DNA of 55,097 nt, from contig NZ_JAELTP010000029.1 in assembly GCF_016428915.1 (NCBI RefSeq), forward strand, positions 1 to 55,097. The letters are read 5' to 3'. The DNA is from Pandoraea sp. ASV26 (GTDB lineage: Bacteria > Pseudomonadota > Gammaproteobacteria > Burkholderiales > Burkholderiaceae). Shown piece by piece: positions 14,831-24,020 of the stretch; the first letter of the stretch is position 1; every line of letters starts with the position of its first letter. The notes beneath the pieces were generated by a model. It had not been told where the DNA came from, searched no databases, and worked only from the letters and a program-made list of their open reading frames with translations. The translations under genes were made by a program, and so were the position numbers.

Positions 14831-16513
14831 CCACTGACCGTCCACCGACACCGACGCGAGGCCATCCTCCGCCAGTTTCTCCAGATGCGCCAGCAAGGAG
14901 CGTCGGGCGACGGCGTGGCGCGCAGCGGGCACGTCCGCGTAGACCACCGGCGTGAGCGCCTCGAGCGTGACCGGACCGACCTGCTCAAGCGCCTCGAGCG
15001 TACGGGATTCGCGTGCGAGCCGGTGGGCAATGAGCCGGGCGATTCGCTGGGCGGGCGTGTCCATCACAAAGCCGTGCCCCGGCGCTAGCCACGCGGGGGC
15101 GAGCGCAGCCAGCTTATCCAGCGACGCCAGATAGGTCGCCATATGCCCGTCCGGCGGGTTGATGACGACCGTCGAGCCTTGCATGACGTGGTCGCCCGTG
15201 AAGACCAACTGCACGTCGTCCAACGCGTAGCAAAGATGATTGGCCGCATGCCCCGGCGTATGAATGGCGCGCAGGATGCGGCCGTCGGGCAGCGTCACGG
15301 CATCGCCATCCGTGAGCGCGACGTCCGGCACGAAGGCCGTATCTTGTGCCTCGTGATGAAGTGCACGCATGCCCAACGTCGTCGCGCCCGTTCTTTCCTT
15401 CAGCAACCGCGCGCCCGGCGAGTGATCGCGGTGGGTATGGGTGACGAAAATCTGCCGGATGGCGCCGGGTGCCGCGCGCAGGATCGCGTCGATGTGCGCC
15501 GGATCATCGGGGCCCGGATCGATGACGGCCCACGTGTTCTCAGGACCGCCGCCCACGAGGTAGGTGTTCGTGCCGGGGCCGGTCATCATGCCCGGATTCG
15601 GCGCGGCCAGACGCAGCACACCCGGCATCAACGTCACGACGCGCCCGGGCACGATCTCGTAACTGCCGGTGCCTTGTTCCTGCGGATCGGTCAGGGTCAG
15701 CTCGCCCCAGGCCGGTTCATCCGGCGCGACCGGCCAGCGTCCACGTTTGCCGTTGGCCAGACGCGGCTGAATGCGCGGTATGACGTCGAGCGCACCCGCA
15801 GCGGCGATCGCCCGATCTACCGTCTCCATGCCGTCAAGCCACTGCAACAACTTGCGGGTGGGCGGCAGCAGACGCAACTGATCGGCATGCGTGAGCGCGT
15901 ATCGAGGACGCATCCAGCGATGTGCCGCCGTCTCGGACTGATCGACTTCGACCTGCTGGCCCTCGGGGAGCCTCGCCAGAAAGAACCGTGTATCGAAACG
16001 CTTCGGCAAGCCGAGCGGCGTGACCCAGTGACTCAGATAGTGCAGATGGCGCGGGGCGAGCCGCACATCGAACGAGCGGCACATAGACGCCATATCGATC
16101 CTGCCATCGTGCAGTGCATCGCGTTCGGCGCCTATGGCGCTGAGGCGACGTTGATCGACCGGTGCGCCCGAAGCCTCATCCGCGAACAACACCCCCGTCT
16201 CCTCGAAGCATTCCCGAATGGCGGCCACGTAGTAATCGAGGCCGCCTTCCGGAAGTTGCAGGCGTTGGCTCGCCGTTGCGTCGTCGAGTCCATGGCAGAC
16301 GGCGTGACCCAGCCGGTCGGCCGCGTCGAGCACGCCGCCGGGGAACACATAGGCATCGGAACTGAAGTCGGTCGCGCGTACGGCGCGTCGTAGCAGCAAG
16401 ACTTCCATGCCGCTTGCCCGCTCGCGCAGCACAACGAGACTGGCCGCCATTCGGAGGCTCGGGGGCACAGGGGGCGCAGGGGGCGCAGGGCGCGCTTCGG
16501 AGCGATCGGACAT
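14783..16513 (-). CDS. Fused Nudix hydrolase / MBL-fold hydrolase
   Basis: A 576-residue two-domain hydrolase. Residues about 20-230 form a Nudix-like domain (VFPGGVLD, AAIRECFEETGVLF) and residues about 290-510 a metallo-beta-lactamase domain of the LACTB2/RNase Z-like branch. Metal ligands are visible: HTHRDHSPG, THTPGHAANH, FTGDHVM and PGHG. A winged-helix-like tail follows. The fusion is known in Burkholderiales but its substrate is unknown. The N-terminus is proline-rich (APPAPPVPP). The C-terminal end is encoded by an octamer repeat. Confidence 0.85.
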   Translation of the reverse strand: MSDRSEARPAPPAPPVPPSLRMAASLVVLRERASGMEVLLLRRAVRATDFSSDAYVFPGGVLDAADRLGHAVCHGLDDATASQRLQLPEGGLDYYVAAIRECFEETGVLFADEASGAPVDQRRLSAIGAERDALHDGRIDMASMCRSFDVRLAPRHLHYLSHWVTPLGLPKRFDTRFFLARLPEGQQVEVDQSETAAHRWMRPRYALTHADQLRLLPPTRKLLQWLDGMETVDRAIAAAGALDVIPRIQPRLANGKRGRWPVAPDEPAWGELTLTDPQEQGTGSYEIVPGRVVTLMPGVLRLAAPNPGMMTGPGTNTYLVGGGPENTWAVIDPGPDDPAHIDAILRAAPGAIRQIFVTHTHRDHSPGARLLKERTGATTLGMRALHHEAQDTAFVPDVALTDGDAVTLPDGRILRAIHTPGHAANHLCYALDDVQLVFTGDHVMQGSTVVINPPDGHMATYLASLDKLAALAPAWLAPGHGFVMDTPAQRIARLIAHRLARESRTLEALEQVGPVTLEALTPVVYADVPAARHAVARRSLLAHLEKLAEDGLASVSVDGQWRRTGVPAYRHNGVTV

Positions 16514-16694
16514 AAGGCGTGGGCACGCAATCCGCGTTGAATCGGGAAGTGCTTAGTGTGCCATCGGAACGACTCCGCCGCAGGCGGGGCTACCCCCGAT
16601 GTGCGGCGCGAGCGATGTGTGAGGCGAAAGGAGGGGGGCGGCGAGGCGGGGCGGCAACGTGGCGCGGAGACGACAAGGCGATAGGCAGAGCAGA

Positions 16695-17711
16695 TCAAAC
16701 AGCATCGTTCGCCGCATTCACTGACACCGTCATGGCAGGCTTCGCACCGCCGTACTGCGGCGACGCCATGCGTGCGGCAACCTCCTGCACCCAGTGCATC
16801 GTTGCCTCGGGTTGCGTGACGGGCAGCATGTGCCCACCGTCCACGAGCGTCAGATGCACGCGTTCACTGGCCAGCCGCATGGTCTCGCCCTGCACGCGGT
16901 AATCGAGAATGCGGTCCTGGCGTCCATAAAGAATCTCGACCGGCACCGACAGCGATGCGTAACGCGCCGCGAGTGCGGGCATGTCGCGTGCGGCGGCAAG
17001 GATATCGACGCTGCTCGCTTCAAAGTTCCCCGGACGGTAACTCAGCACGCCACCGCCACGAATAAGGAAATCCTTCGGGGCGTCTTCCGGGCCGAAAACG
17101 TACGTGAGCGTCGTGCGGCCCGTCATCATGCCGACGGGCACGGCGAGGGTGCGGCTAACCCAGCGGCGCCACCACGCACTGCGAATCGCCAGGGGACGAA
17201 ACGCTGCGGGTACATCGGCGACCGGTTGCGTGAGCGGGGCGATCAACGCGAGCGCGCCAACGCGTTGCGGATGATCGAGCGCCAGCGCCAGCGATACCGC
17301 GCCCCCCAACGAATGCCCCACGACCAGCGGACGGTCAAGCCCCAGCGTGTCGATCAATCGTGCGACGGCATTGGCCTGCGAGGCGATCGCGCCATCGTGC
17401 TGCGCGGTGCGCGTCGAGTAGCCGGACCCGGGCCGGTCGACGAGCACCACGCGATGCGTGCGTGCCAGCGTTTCCAGCGGCAGATACGCGAAGTTGCGCA
17501 ACTGACCGGAGAGGCCATGAATGAAGACGACCGCCGGGCCCTGTCCGAAATCGACGTAATGCAGGCGTTCGCCATCGACGTCGAGAAATTGACCGTCCGG
17601 CGGCACGGCCGCTTCGGCCCGCCGCGCAACGCGCCGCGTGAAACGCATCAGCACGACCACAACGGCGGCAAAGGCAATGACGAGGCAACCGAGCAAATAA
17701 ACGATGAGCAT
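16695..17711 (-). CDS. Membrane-anchored alpha/beta hydrolase
   Basis: A 338-residue hydrolase with one N-terminal membrane helix (IVYLLGCLVIAFAAVVVVLM), so probably anchored with the catalytic domain in the periplasm. The catalytic triad is visible: serine in VGHSLGGAVS, aspartate in YGRQDRILD and histidine in DGGHMLP. The oxyanion HGLSG follows the first strand. The ATG at 17711 is preferred; an upstream TTG at 17735 is in frame, but neither has a strong ribosome site. Substrate unknown (esterase, lipase or dehalogenase-like). It lies downstream of the monooxygenase gene on the same strand, 110 bp away. Confidence 0.82.
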   Translation of the reverse strand: MLIVYLLGCLVIAFAAVVVVLMRFTRRVARRAEAAVPPDGQFLDVDGERLHYVDFGQGPAVVFIHGLSGQLRNFAYLPLETLARTHRVVLVDRPGSGYSTRTAQHDGAIASQANAVARLIDTLGLDRPLVVGHSLGGAVSLALALDHPQRVGALALIAPLTQPVADVPAAFRPLAIRSAWWRRWVSRTLAVPVGMMTGRTTLTYVFGPEDAPKDFLIRGGGVLSYRPGNFEASSVDILAAARDMPALAARYASLSVPVEILYGRQDRILDYRVQGETMRLASERVHLTLVDGGHMLPVTQPEATMHWVQEVAARMASPQYGGAKPAMTVSVNAANDAV

Positions 17712-17820
17712 GATGTCGTGTCGATCAGCAGGCAATGTCAGTCAGACCGCATCGTAACAACGCAGTGCGCGAGTTGGCTACGGGCGGTCAGGGGGCGTCG
17801 CTCGTCATGGCGCTGGCGCA

Positions 17821-19413
17821 CTATCGCGTCGCCGCCGCGACGGCGCTCGACGTGCTTGACGCGTTCGATGTGTTTGACGCACGCGTGGCGGCGTCCGGCT
17901 CGACCGATCGCGTCGCGCGACGCTCGAATTGCATGGCGCCATCGTCAACGCGGCCCCAGCGCATCAATCGCAGATCCCGCAGGTAACTCTGATAGAACAC
18001 CCACGGCTTGCGTCTGCCTTGCTTCGGCAGCGCGCCTGCGGCGCGTTGAATGTAGCCCGACGTCAGACCGATGGCCGGGATGTCGCCATGCTCGCCGTCT
18101 CGCAGACGCGGCACGCAGGTGTCCGCCCCACGCGCATTCATATGGTTGATGAGACGGCAGACGTATTGCGCGATCAGCTCGGCTTTGAGCGTCCACGAGG
18201 CATTGGTGTAACCGAAGACCGACGCGAGGTTGGGCACATCGCTGTACATCATGCCCTTGTACGAGACCGCGTCGGAGAGCACCACGGGCTTGCCGTCGAC
18301 CAGCAGCCGGGCGCCGCCCATCAACTGCACGCGCAGACCGGTGGCCGTGACGACGATGTCCGCGTCGAGCGTCTTACCGCTCTTGAGCGCGAGTCCCCCG
18401 GCAGTGAAGGACGCAATCTCGTCGGTCACGATGGCGGCGCGAGTGCTGCGCAACGCCTTGAAGATGTCGCCGCTCGGCGCGAGGCAAAGCCGCTGATCCC
18501 ACGGGTTATAGCGCGGTGTGAGATCGCGCTCGACGTCGGCATGCCCCTGCACCTGCCGGGCCGCACGACGAATCAGCACGCGACGTATCGCGTGTGGCCA
18601 GCGTCGCGCCGCATTGTAGAAGCCAAGCGTGATGAGCACGTTCTTCATGCGCACGATGCGGTGCGCCACCCCCGCCGGCAGCCACGCGCGCAACCGTTCC
18701 GCGACCCCGTCGCGCTGCGGCATCGACAGGATGTAGCTCGGTGAGCGTTGCAGCATGGTGACGTGAGCCGCCGTCGCGGCCATGCTCGGCAGCAGTGTCA
18801 CTGCGGTAGCGCCACTGCCGATGATGACCACGCGTTTGTCGCGGTAGTCGAGATCCTGCGGCCAGTGCTGCGGGTGCACGACGGTGCCGGTAAAGGTGTC
18901 CATGCCGGGCCACGTTGGTGTGTGTCCGGCGTCGTAGGCGTAGTACCCGCTGCACATGAAGAGGAAGCGGCAAGTGAGCGATTGCACGTCCTGATGGCCA
19001 TCGGCGTGGGTGCGTTCGACGTCCAGCGTCCAGCGCGCGATGCTCGAATCCCAGCGGGCTTCGCGCACTTTGTGGCCGTAGCGGATCAGACCGTCCAGCC
19101 CTTCCGCGTGCGCGGTGTCCTTGAGATAGTCGAGAATCTTGCCGCCGTCGGCGATGGCCTGATCGCTGGCCCACGGACGGAAGCTGAAGCCGAGCGTGAA
19201 CATGTCGGAGTCGGAGCGCACGCCGGGATAGCGAAAGAGATCCCAGGTGCCGCCGAGTGACTGACGCGCCTCGAGCATGGCGAACCGGGTTCCCGGGCAG
19301 CGCTCGCGCAGATAATGCGCCGCCGCAATGCCGGAGAGTCCGGCGCCGACGACGATCACGTCGAGATCCGTGGCGACACTGGCGATATCGGTAGCGGTGG
19401 GATTTGCCGTCAT
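17821..19413 (-). CDS. Flavin-containing (Baeyer-Villiger-type) monooxygenase
   Basis: A 530-residue FAD/NADPH enzyme inserting oxygen next to ketones or oxidising heteroatoms. It has the FAD site VVGAGLSGIAAA near residue 22, GGTWDLFRYPGVRSDSDM (pieces: GGTWDLF, PGVRSD), the fingerprint FTGTVVHPQHWP (FxGxxxHxxxW) and the NADPH site IIGSGATAV. The C-terminal 25 residues are Ser/Ala-rich. The SDR gene precedes it by about 30 bp on the same strand, so an alcohol could be oxidised to a ketone and then to an ester. The divergent TetR gene is the probable regulator. Confidence 0.87.
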   Translation of the reverse strand: MTANPTATDIASVATDLDVIVVGAGLSGIAAAHYLRERCPGTRFAMLEARQSLGGTWDLFRYPGVRSDSDMFTLGFSFRPWASDQAIADGGKILDYLKDTAHAEGLDGLIRYGHKVREARWDSSIARWTLDVERTHADGHQDVQSLTCRFLFMCSGYYAYDAGHTPTWPGMDTFTGTVVHPQHWPQDLDYRDKRVVIIGSGATAVTLLPSMAATAAHVTMLQRSPSYILSMPQRDGVAERLRAWLPAGVAHRIVRMKNVLITLGFYNAARRWPHAIRRVLIRRAARQVQGHADVERDLTPRYNPWDQRLCLAPSGDIFKALRSTRAAIVTDEIASFTAGGLALKSGKTLDADIVVTATGLRVQLMGGARLLVDGKPVVLSDAVSYKGMMYSDVPNLASVFGYTNASWTLKAELIAQYVCRLINHMNARGADTCVPRLRDGEHGDIPAIGLTSGYIQRAAGALPKQGRRKPWVFYQSYLRDLRLMRWGRVDDGAMQFERRATRSVEPDAATRASNTSNASSTSSAVAAATR

Positions 19414-19432
19414 GGCGATGTCCTCTGGCCGT

Positions 19433-19448
19433 CGGTTATTCGGTTATT
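19433..19448. repeat. Octamer repeat across the SDR stop codon
   Basis: CGGTTATT occurs twice in tandem, followed by the degenerate TGGTTGCC. The SDR stop codon (19444-19446) lies in the second unit. Confidence 0.75.
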
Positions 19449-20340
19449 TGGTTGCCGTGGAGCTTGCCGCGGCGTCGCGCTGGTTCGACGACGGTTTGCG
19501 GGCCATGGCAGTGCGCCGGTAGAGCCACGTCACCATGGTCTGATAGCGTGAGCCGAGCAGGCGCGCGAGCTTGTCGACGCGGCGCGCGTCTGCGCCCACG
19601 AGCACGCGTCGCGCGTTGCGCTCGACGCCCGCGAGGATCTGCCGCGCGGCGGCGTCCGCACTTGTCACGTCGATGAGTTTGTTGGCGCGTCGCCGGTGCG
19701 TTTGGGCGTCCATGCCGGTGAGCGCGGCGATGCTCTCGTCGATACGCGAGGTTTGCACGATGTTGGTCGCCACGCCGCCCGGATGCACGCAGGTGCACGA
19801 GACGGGCGCATGCGCCAGATCGAGTTCCATGCGCAAGGCTTCGGTGAAGCCGCGCACAGCGAACTTGCTGGCGTTGTAAGCGGATTGCGTTGGCATGGCG
19901 ATGATGCCGAACAGGCTCGACGTATTGACGATGTGGCCCTCACCGGATGCCATCAGATAGGGGAGAAACGCCTGCGTGCCGTGGACGACGCCCCAGAAGT
20001 TGATGTCCATCAGCCACTTGAAATCGTCTTCGCGCATGGTCGCGACCGGCACCGACAACGAGACCCCCGCATTGTTGAAGACGAGATTGACCTTGCCGTG
20101 GGCCGCCGCCACCTCACGGGCCCACGCGAAGACGGCGTCGCGATCGGCGACGTCAAGCCGCTGGGATGTGACGCGCACCCCCAAGGCGCGGCAGGCGGTG
20201 GCGGTGTTCGCCACGCTGTTTTCGTCGATATCCGATAACGCGAGATGCGCCCCGCGTCGCGCCAGTTCGAGCGCGAGTGAACGGCCCATGCCGGACCCTG
20301 CGCCGGTGATGGCAGCCACCTTGTCCGTGAACGTCTTCAT
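19444..20340 (-). CDS. Short-chain dehydrogenase/reductase
   Basis: A 298-residue classical SDR. NAD(P) motif TGAGSGMG is near residue 12, NNAG near 92, active serine in NTSSLFG, YNASK catalytic pair near 162 and VHPGGVATNI. The C-terminal extension of about 60 residues is basic. ATG 20340 is chosen over the longer frame because GGAGA precedes it and the fold begins there. It heads the operon with the monooxygenase gene and is divergent from tetR. Confidence 0.85.
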   Translation of the reverse strand: MKTFTDKVAAITGAGSGMGRSLALELARRGAHLALSDIDENSVANTATACRALGVRVTSQRLDVADRDAVFAWAREVAAAHGKVNLVFNNAGVSLSVPVATMREDDFKWLMDINFWGVVHGTQAFLPYLMASGEGHIVNTSSLFGIIAMPTQSAYNASKFAVRGFTEALRMELDLAHAPVSCTCVHPGGVATNIVQTSRIDESIAALTGMDAQTHRRRANKLIDVTSADAAARQILAGVERNARRVLVGADARRVDKLARLLGSRYQTMVTWLYRRTAMARKPSSNQRDAAASSTATK

Positions 20341-20384
20341 TGCGCTGTCTCCGATGCGTGCCACGTCGACACCGTTTGATACCT

Positions 20385-20414
20385 TTGGGTAACGGGGATC
20401 GCGTTGCCTATAAT
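20385..20414 (+). promoter_or_regulatory. Sigma-70 promoter of the tetR gene
   Basis: TTGGGT at 20385-20390 and TATAAT at 20409-20414 with an 18-bp spacer, 40 bp before the regulator start. Confidence 0.65.
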
Positions 20415-20415
20415 T

Positions 20416-20433
20416 TGGTGATGCGTGTCACCA
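20416..20433. promoter_or_regulatory. Palindromic operator TGGTGA-N6-TCACCA
   Basis: A perfect 18-bp dyad just after the -10 box of the tetR promoter and in the divergent gap before the SDR gene. Its position suits TetR binding and autorepression. Confidence 0.6.
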
Positions 20434-20454
20434 CTTTAGTTTTCCGTCCGGGTG

Positions 20455-21159
20455 ATGTCAAATAGCGAAATGGAACAAGGACTCGAATCGAGGGATGCCG
20501 CATCGAAGGCATCGTCATCTGCCGGCCCGGGCGCGCCGCTGCCATCTGCAACAGGCGGGCGGCGCTATGGCGGGGTGGGGCAGGCCCAGCGCGAGCAGGC
20601 GCGCCGCACCGCGCTGATCGACGCCGCCACGGAAGTCTTCGGCACCGTGGGGTTTCGCCGCGCCACCGTGCGTGCGGTGTGTCGTCTGGCCAAGCTCAAC
20701 GACCGGTACTTTTACGCGGCGTTCGAGAACATGGAGCATCTGCTGCGCGCAACCTATGCCCATCACGCGCAGACCTTGCTCAGCCAGTTGCAGGCCGCCA
20801 TTGCCGCAAGCGCGCCAACGCTCGATGCGCGACTCGATGCCGGTCTGCACAGCTTTTTCGCGTTTTTGCGCAATTCGCATGCGGCACGCGTGTTGCTGCT
20901 CGAAGTGATGGGCGTGAGCCCTGAGACAGATCAGACCTATCACCGCTACATCGCTGAATTCGCCAAGCTGATTCTGGGCATGACCCACGTGCCGCCACCG
21001 GCCGGTGACGAGGCACAGGCGCAGGCGAGAATCGTCGGCGTGGCGCTGGTGGGCGCGATGACCAACGCCGGCACCGCGTGGGTACTGACGGGCTATCAGG
21101 ACAGCGAGGCGTGCATGGTGGCAAGTTGCCGCCGCGTGCTGCGAGGTGCGCTTGTCTGA
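20455..21159 (+). CDS. TetR family transcriptional regulator
   Basis: A 234-residue regulator. After a low-complexity N-terminal tail of about 40 residues comes the DNA-binding domain: RTALIDAATEVFGTVGFRRATVRAVCRLAKLNDRYFYAAFENMEHLLRATY (pieces: AATEVFGTVGFRRATV, CRLAKLNDRYFYAAF). The C-terminal half is the ligand-binding helical domain. It is divergent from the SDR/monooxygenase operon and probably represses it until a ketone or related ligand binds. A GTG three bases upstream is an alternative start. Confidence 0.85.
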   Translation: MSNSEMEQGLESRDAASKASSSAGPGAPLPSATGGRRYGGVGQAQREQARRTALIDAATEVFGTVGFRRATVRAVCRLAKLNDRYFYAAFENMEHLLRATYAHHAQTLLSQLQAAIAASAPTLDARLDAGLHSFFAFLRNSHAARVLLLEVMGVSPETDQTYHRYIAEFAKLILGMTHVPPPAGDEAQAQARIVGVALVGAMTNAGTAWVLTGYQDSEACMVASCRRVLRGALV

Positions 21160-21264
21160 CGCGGCGGGCGTCGCAGAGACGGCCATGGTCGCTACAATAC
21201 GGCTTTCGCGTACGACGCCAACGCGCGCCGACGCTTCTGATTTCTCACTCTCCAAAGGTCGAAA

Positions 21265-22467
21265 ATGACCACTATCGGAACACCGCTGTCGCCGAGCGCG
21301 ACGAAGGTCATGCTGCTGGGTTCGGGCGAACTGGGCCGCGAAGTGCTGATTGCCTTGCAGCGTCTGGGCGTCGAGACGATTGCCGTCGATCGCTACGACA
21401 ACGCGCCGGGTCAGCAGGTCGCGCATCACTCGCGCACCATCGCGATGACCGATCCCGAGCAACTCAAGGCGTTGATCGAAGCCGAAAAGCCGGATCTTGT
21501 CGTGCCGGAAATCGAAGCCATCGCCACGCCGATGCTCGAAGCGCTCGAAGCGGACGGTGTGGTGCGTGTGATCCCGACGGCGCGGGCGGCACGTCTGACG
21601 ATGGACCGCGAAGGCATTCGACGTCTGGCTGCGGAGACGCTCGGGTTGCCGACGAGCCCGTACCAGTTCTGCGATTCGCTCGAGCAATTGCAGGCGGCGA
21701 TCGATGGCGGGATTGGTTATCCGTGCATCGTCAAGCCGGTGATGAGCAGTTCGGGCAAGGGGCAGAGCAAGATCGACGGCCCCGCCGATGTGAAGGCCGC
21801 ATGGGACTACGCGATGGCGGGTGGCCGCGTGAGTCACGGGCGCATCATCGTCGAGGGCTTCATCGACTTCGATTACGAAATCACGCTGCTCACCGTGCGT
21901 GCGCGTGGCGTCGATGCACAGGTCGAGACGCATTTCTGTGCGCCCATCGGACACAAGCAGGTGAGCGGCGATTACGTCGAGAGCTGGCAGCCGCATCCGA
22001 TGTCGTCGGTGGCGCTCGAGCGCGCGCGTGTGATCGCACGCGAGGTGACGAACAACCTCGGCGGACAGGGGCTCTTCGGTGTCGAACTGTTCGTGAAGGG
22101 CGACGACGTGTGGTTCAGCGAAGTCAGTCCGCGTCCGCACGATACGGGCATGGTCACGATGATTACCCAATGGCAGAACGAGTTCGAGCTGCACGCGCGC
22201 GCGATCCTCGGACTGCCGGTCAACACCACGCTGAAGACGCCGGGCGCGAGTGCCGTCATTTACGGTGGTGTGGATGCGAAGGGTATCGTGTTCGACGACG
22301 TTGAGCGCGCGCTGCAAGTGCCGCAAACCGACATTCGTCTGTTCGGCAAGCCGGAAAGCTTCGTGAAGCGCCGCATGGGCGTGGCGCTCGCGTATGACAA
22401 CGATCTGGATGTCGCGCGTCGCCATGCGCTCGAAGCGGCGAGTCGCGTAAAGCCGCGCGCTGTCTGA
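21265..22467 (+). CDS. purT: Formate-dependent phosphoribosylglycinamide formyltransferase
   Basis: A 400-residue ATP-grasp enzyme making formyl-GAR from GAR, formate and ATP in purine synthesis. Typical PurT sequence is seen: [13 protein letters not shown] (15-27), [51 protein letters not shown] (pieces), [13 protein letters not shown] and RRMGVALA. Length agrees with E. coli PurT (392). AAAGGTCG is upstream of the ATG. A strong terminator follows, so it is likely transcribed alone. Confidence 0.94.
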   Translation: MTTIGTPLSPSATKVMLLGSGELGREVLIALQRLGVETIAVDRYDNAPGQQVAHHSRTIAMTDPEQLKALIEAEKPDLVVPEIEAIATPMLEALEADGVVRVIPTARAARLTMDREGIRRLAAETLGLPTSPYQFCDSLEQLQAAIDGGIGYPCIVKPVMSSSGKGQSKIDGPADVKAAWDYAMAGGRVSHGRIIVEGFIDFDYEITLLTVRARGVDAQVETHFCAPIGHKQVSGDYVESWQPHPMSSVALERARVIAREVTNNLGGQGLFGVELFVKGDDVWFSEVSPRPHDTGMVTMITQWQNEFELHARAILGLPVNTTLKTPGASAVIYGGVDAKGIVFDDVERALQVPQTDIRLFGKPESFVKRRMGVALAYDNDLDVARRHALEAASRVKPRAV

Positions 22468-22510
22468 CGCGGGGCTGAAGCCGTCTGATCCTCTGGCACT
22501 GACGCAATAG

Positions 22511-22549
22511 ACGGGCGTTGTGGGCTTCGGCGCACAACGCCCGTTTTTA
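22511..22549 (+). terminator. Rho-independent terminator of purT
   Basis: 12-bp perfect stem ACGGGCGTTGTG / CACAACGCCCGT with a GC-rich loop, followed by five T's. Confidence 0.92.
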
Positions 22550-22557
22550 TTTCTGGT

Positions 22558-22597
22558 GGTTGCGTATCGCAACCATTAAGTTGTATTGTGCAACTAT
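22558..22597. promoter_or_regulatory. Two palindromes upstream of the marR gene
   Basis: GGTTGCG-TAT-CGCAACC (22558-22574, perfect) and AGTTG-TATTGTG-CAACT (22579-22595) lie 65-80 bp before the MarR start. Both share the half site GTTG/CAAC and are probably operators for MarR. Confidence 0.55.
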
Positions 22598-22639
22598 GTT
22601 GCGGTGTTTTTCGGTGACAGCTAATGGGAGAGTCTGACA

Positions 22640-23071
22640 GTGAGCCCCGATCCGTCGTTGGTCGAAGCCATTCGTGCCGTATCGCGCGAGATGGTCCGGG
22701 AGTTGGGATTCATGGGTGGAGCTTTTGCCGGCACCGATCTTTCGCCGTCCGCTGTGCATGCGCTCATAGAGATCGAGAACGGCGGTGTCACGGCGCGTGA
22801 TCTCGGGATTCGACTTCGTCTCGAGAAGTCGAGCGTGAGCCGGATGCTGCGCAAGCTGGTGCTGTCCGGTGACATCGGCGAAACCATTGCGGAGCACGAT
22901 GCCCGCGTGAAGATTCTGTTCCTCACGCCGGCGGGAAAAAAGCGCGTTGCGGGGATTCATGCGTTCGCTCGTGCGCAGGTGATCGATGCGCTGGGGCGCC
23001 TGGAGCGTGGCCAGGATCGTATCGTGCTGGAAGGGATGCGACTTTATGCGGCGGCGTTGGTGCCGCGTTGA
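22640..23071 (+). CDS. MarR family transcriptional regulator
   Basis: A 143-residue winged-helix regulator with GTG start. The wHTH reads LSPSAVHALIEIENGGVTARDLGIRLRLEKSSVSRMLRKLVLSGDI (pieces: TARDLGIRL, EKSSVSRMLRKLV). The wing contains DARVKILFLTPAGKK. The dimerising helices are at both ends. Upstream palindromes suggest autoregulation. It is followed by an SDR gene about 90 bp downstream on the same strand, which may be its target. Confidence 0.85.
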   Translation: MSPDPSLVEAIRAVSREMVRELGFMGGAFAGTDLSPSAVHALIEIENGGVTARDLGIRLRLEKSSVSRMLRKLVLSGDIGETIAEHDARVKILFLTPAGKKRVAGIHAFARAQVIDALGRLERGQDRIVLEGMRLYAAALVPR

Positions 23072-23159
23072 CGGCTGACGACTACGTACGTGTCGCAGGC
23101 TCGGGAAGGCGTTGCCCGGGCGAAGCCATCCGGAAACAACGTCTTGTGAGGTCACGACC

Positions 23160-24008
23160 ATGAATGACGCTTCGTCTCATACCGCGCCTGCCGGATTTAC
23201 CGAACAGACCGAACTGTCCGAGCTTGCCGGCCCGATCCCCATCGGCACGCCCGCCCAGCGCCTTGCCGGTCGTGTGTGCCTCGTCGTGGGTGGCACCAGC
23301 GGTATCGGCAGAGCTACGGCCGTGCGTATGGCTCAGGAGGGGGCCTGCGCTGTGGTCGTCACCGGACGGAGAAAGGCACTCGGGGAGGCGCTCGCCGATG
23401 ACATCAGACGGCTGGGGGCAAAGAGCTTGTTCGTCGCCGCAGATGTCACACGCGAAGCGGATATCGCCAGCACGATCGCGCAGACGATGGCGCAATTCGG
23501 CCGGCTCGACGCGGTGTTCAACAACGCCGGTTTTCAGGAGTCGCGTGCCCGATTGGCCGACCAGACCGACGCCGTGTATTCGCAGGTGTTCGATACCAAT
23601 GTCCGCGCCGTCTTTCACGCGATGCGCCATGAGATTCCCGCGCTACTTGCCTCTGGCGGAGGCACCATCGTCAACAACACGAGTGTCAGCGGCGTGCGAA
23701 ATCCTAATGCGGGGTTGTCGCTCTACGGTGCCTCCAAGGCCGCGCTCAATTCACTCACGCGCGCCGCGGCGATGGAGTATGCGCCTTCGGGCATTCGCAT
23801 CAACGCGGTGGCACCCGGGCGCGTCGTGACCGCCATGATGCTCGCCTCGGGCATTGCGGACATGCGCAGCGTTGCGGCGGGGCTTCCGCTCAAGCGAATG
23901 GGGCATCCCGAGGAGGTGGCGGCCGCCGTCGTGTGGCTGACCTCAAGCGAATCGAGCTATGTCGTCGGACACGTTCTGGCCGCAGACGGCGGTTTTCTCG
24001 CGGGATAA
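23160..24008 (+). CDS. Short-chain dehydrogenase/reductase
   Basis: A 282-residue classical SDR with about 40 unusual N-terminal residues. Cofactor motif GGTSGIGRATAVRMA near residue 44, NNAG near 119, serine in NNTSVSG, YGASKAALN and AAGLPLKRMGHPEEVA typical of glucose/3-ketoacyl-type members. DxTR after strand 3 (AADVTR). The start ATG 23160 has GAGG 10 nt upstream. Substrate unknown. Confidence 0.83.
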   Translation: MNDASSHTAPAGFTEQTELSELAGPIPIGTPAQRLAGRVCLVVGGTSGIGRATAVRMAQEGACAVVVTGRRKALGEALADDIRRLGAKSLFVAADVTREADIASTIAQTMAQFGRLDAVFNNAGFQESRARLADQTDAVYSQVFDTNVRAVFHAMRHEIPALLASGGGTIVNNTSVSGVRNPNAGLSLYGASKAALNSLTRAAAMEYAPSGIRINAVAPGRVVTAMMLASGIADMRSVAAGLPLKRMGHPEEVAAAVVWLTSSESSYVVGHVLAADGGFLAG

Positions 24009-24020
24009 ATCAGCGCTTCA

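Noticed and set aside
20515-22572. A 685-codon open frame antisense to tetR and purT
   Set aside because: It is only the mirror of genuine high-GC genes; the residues are His/Arg-rich without any domain.
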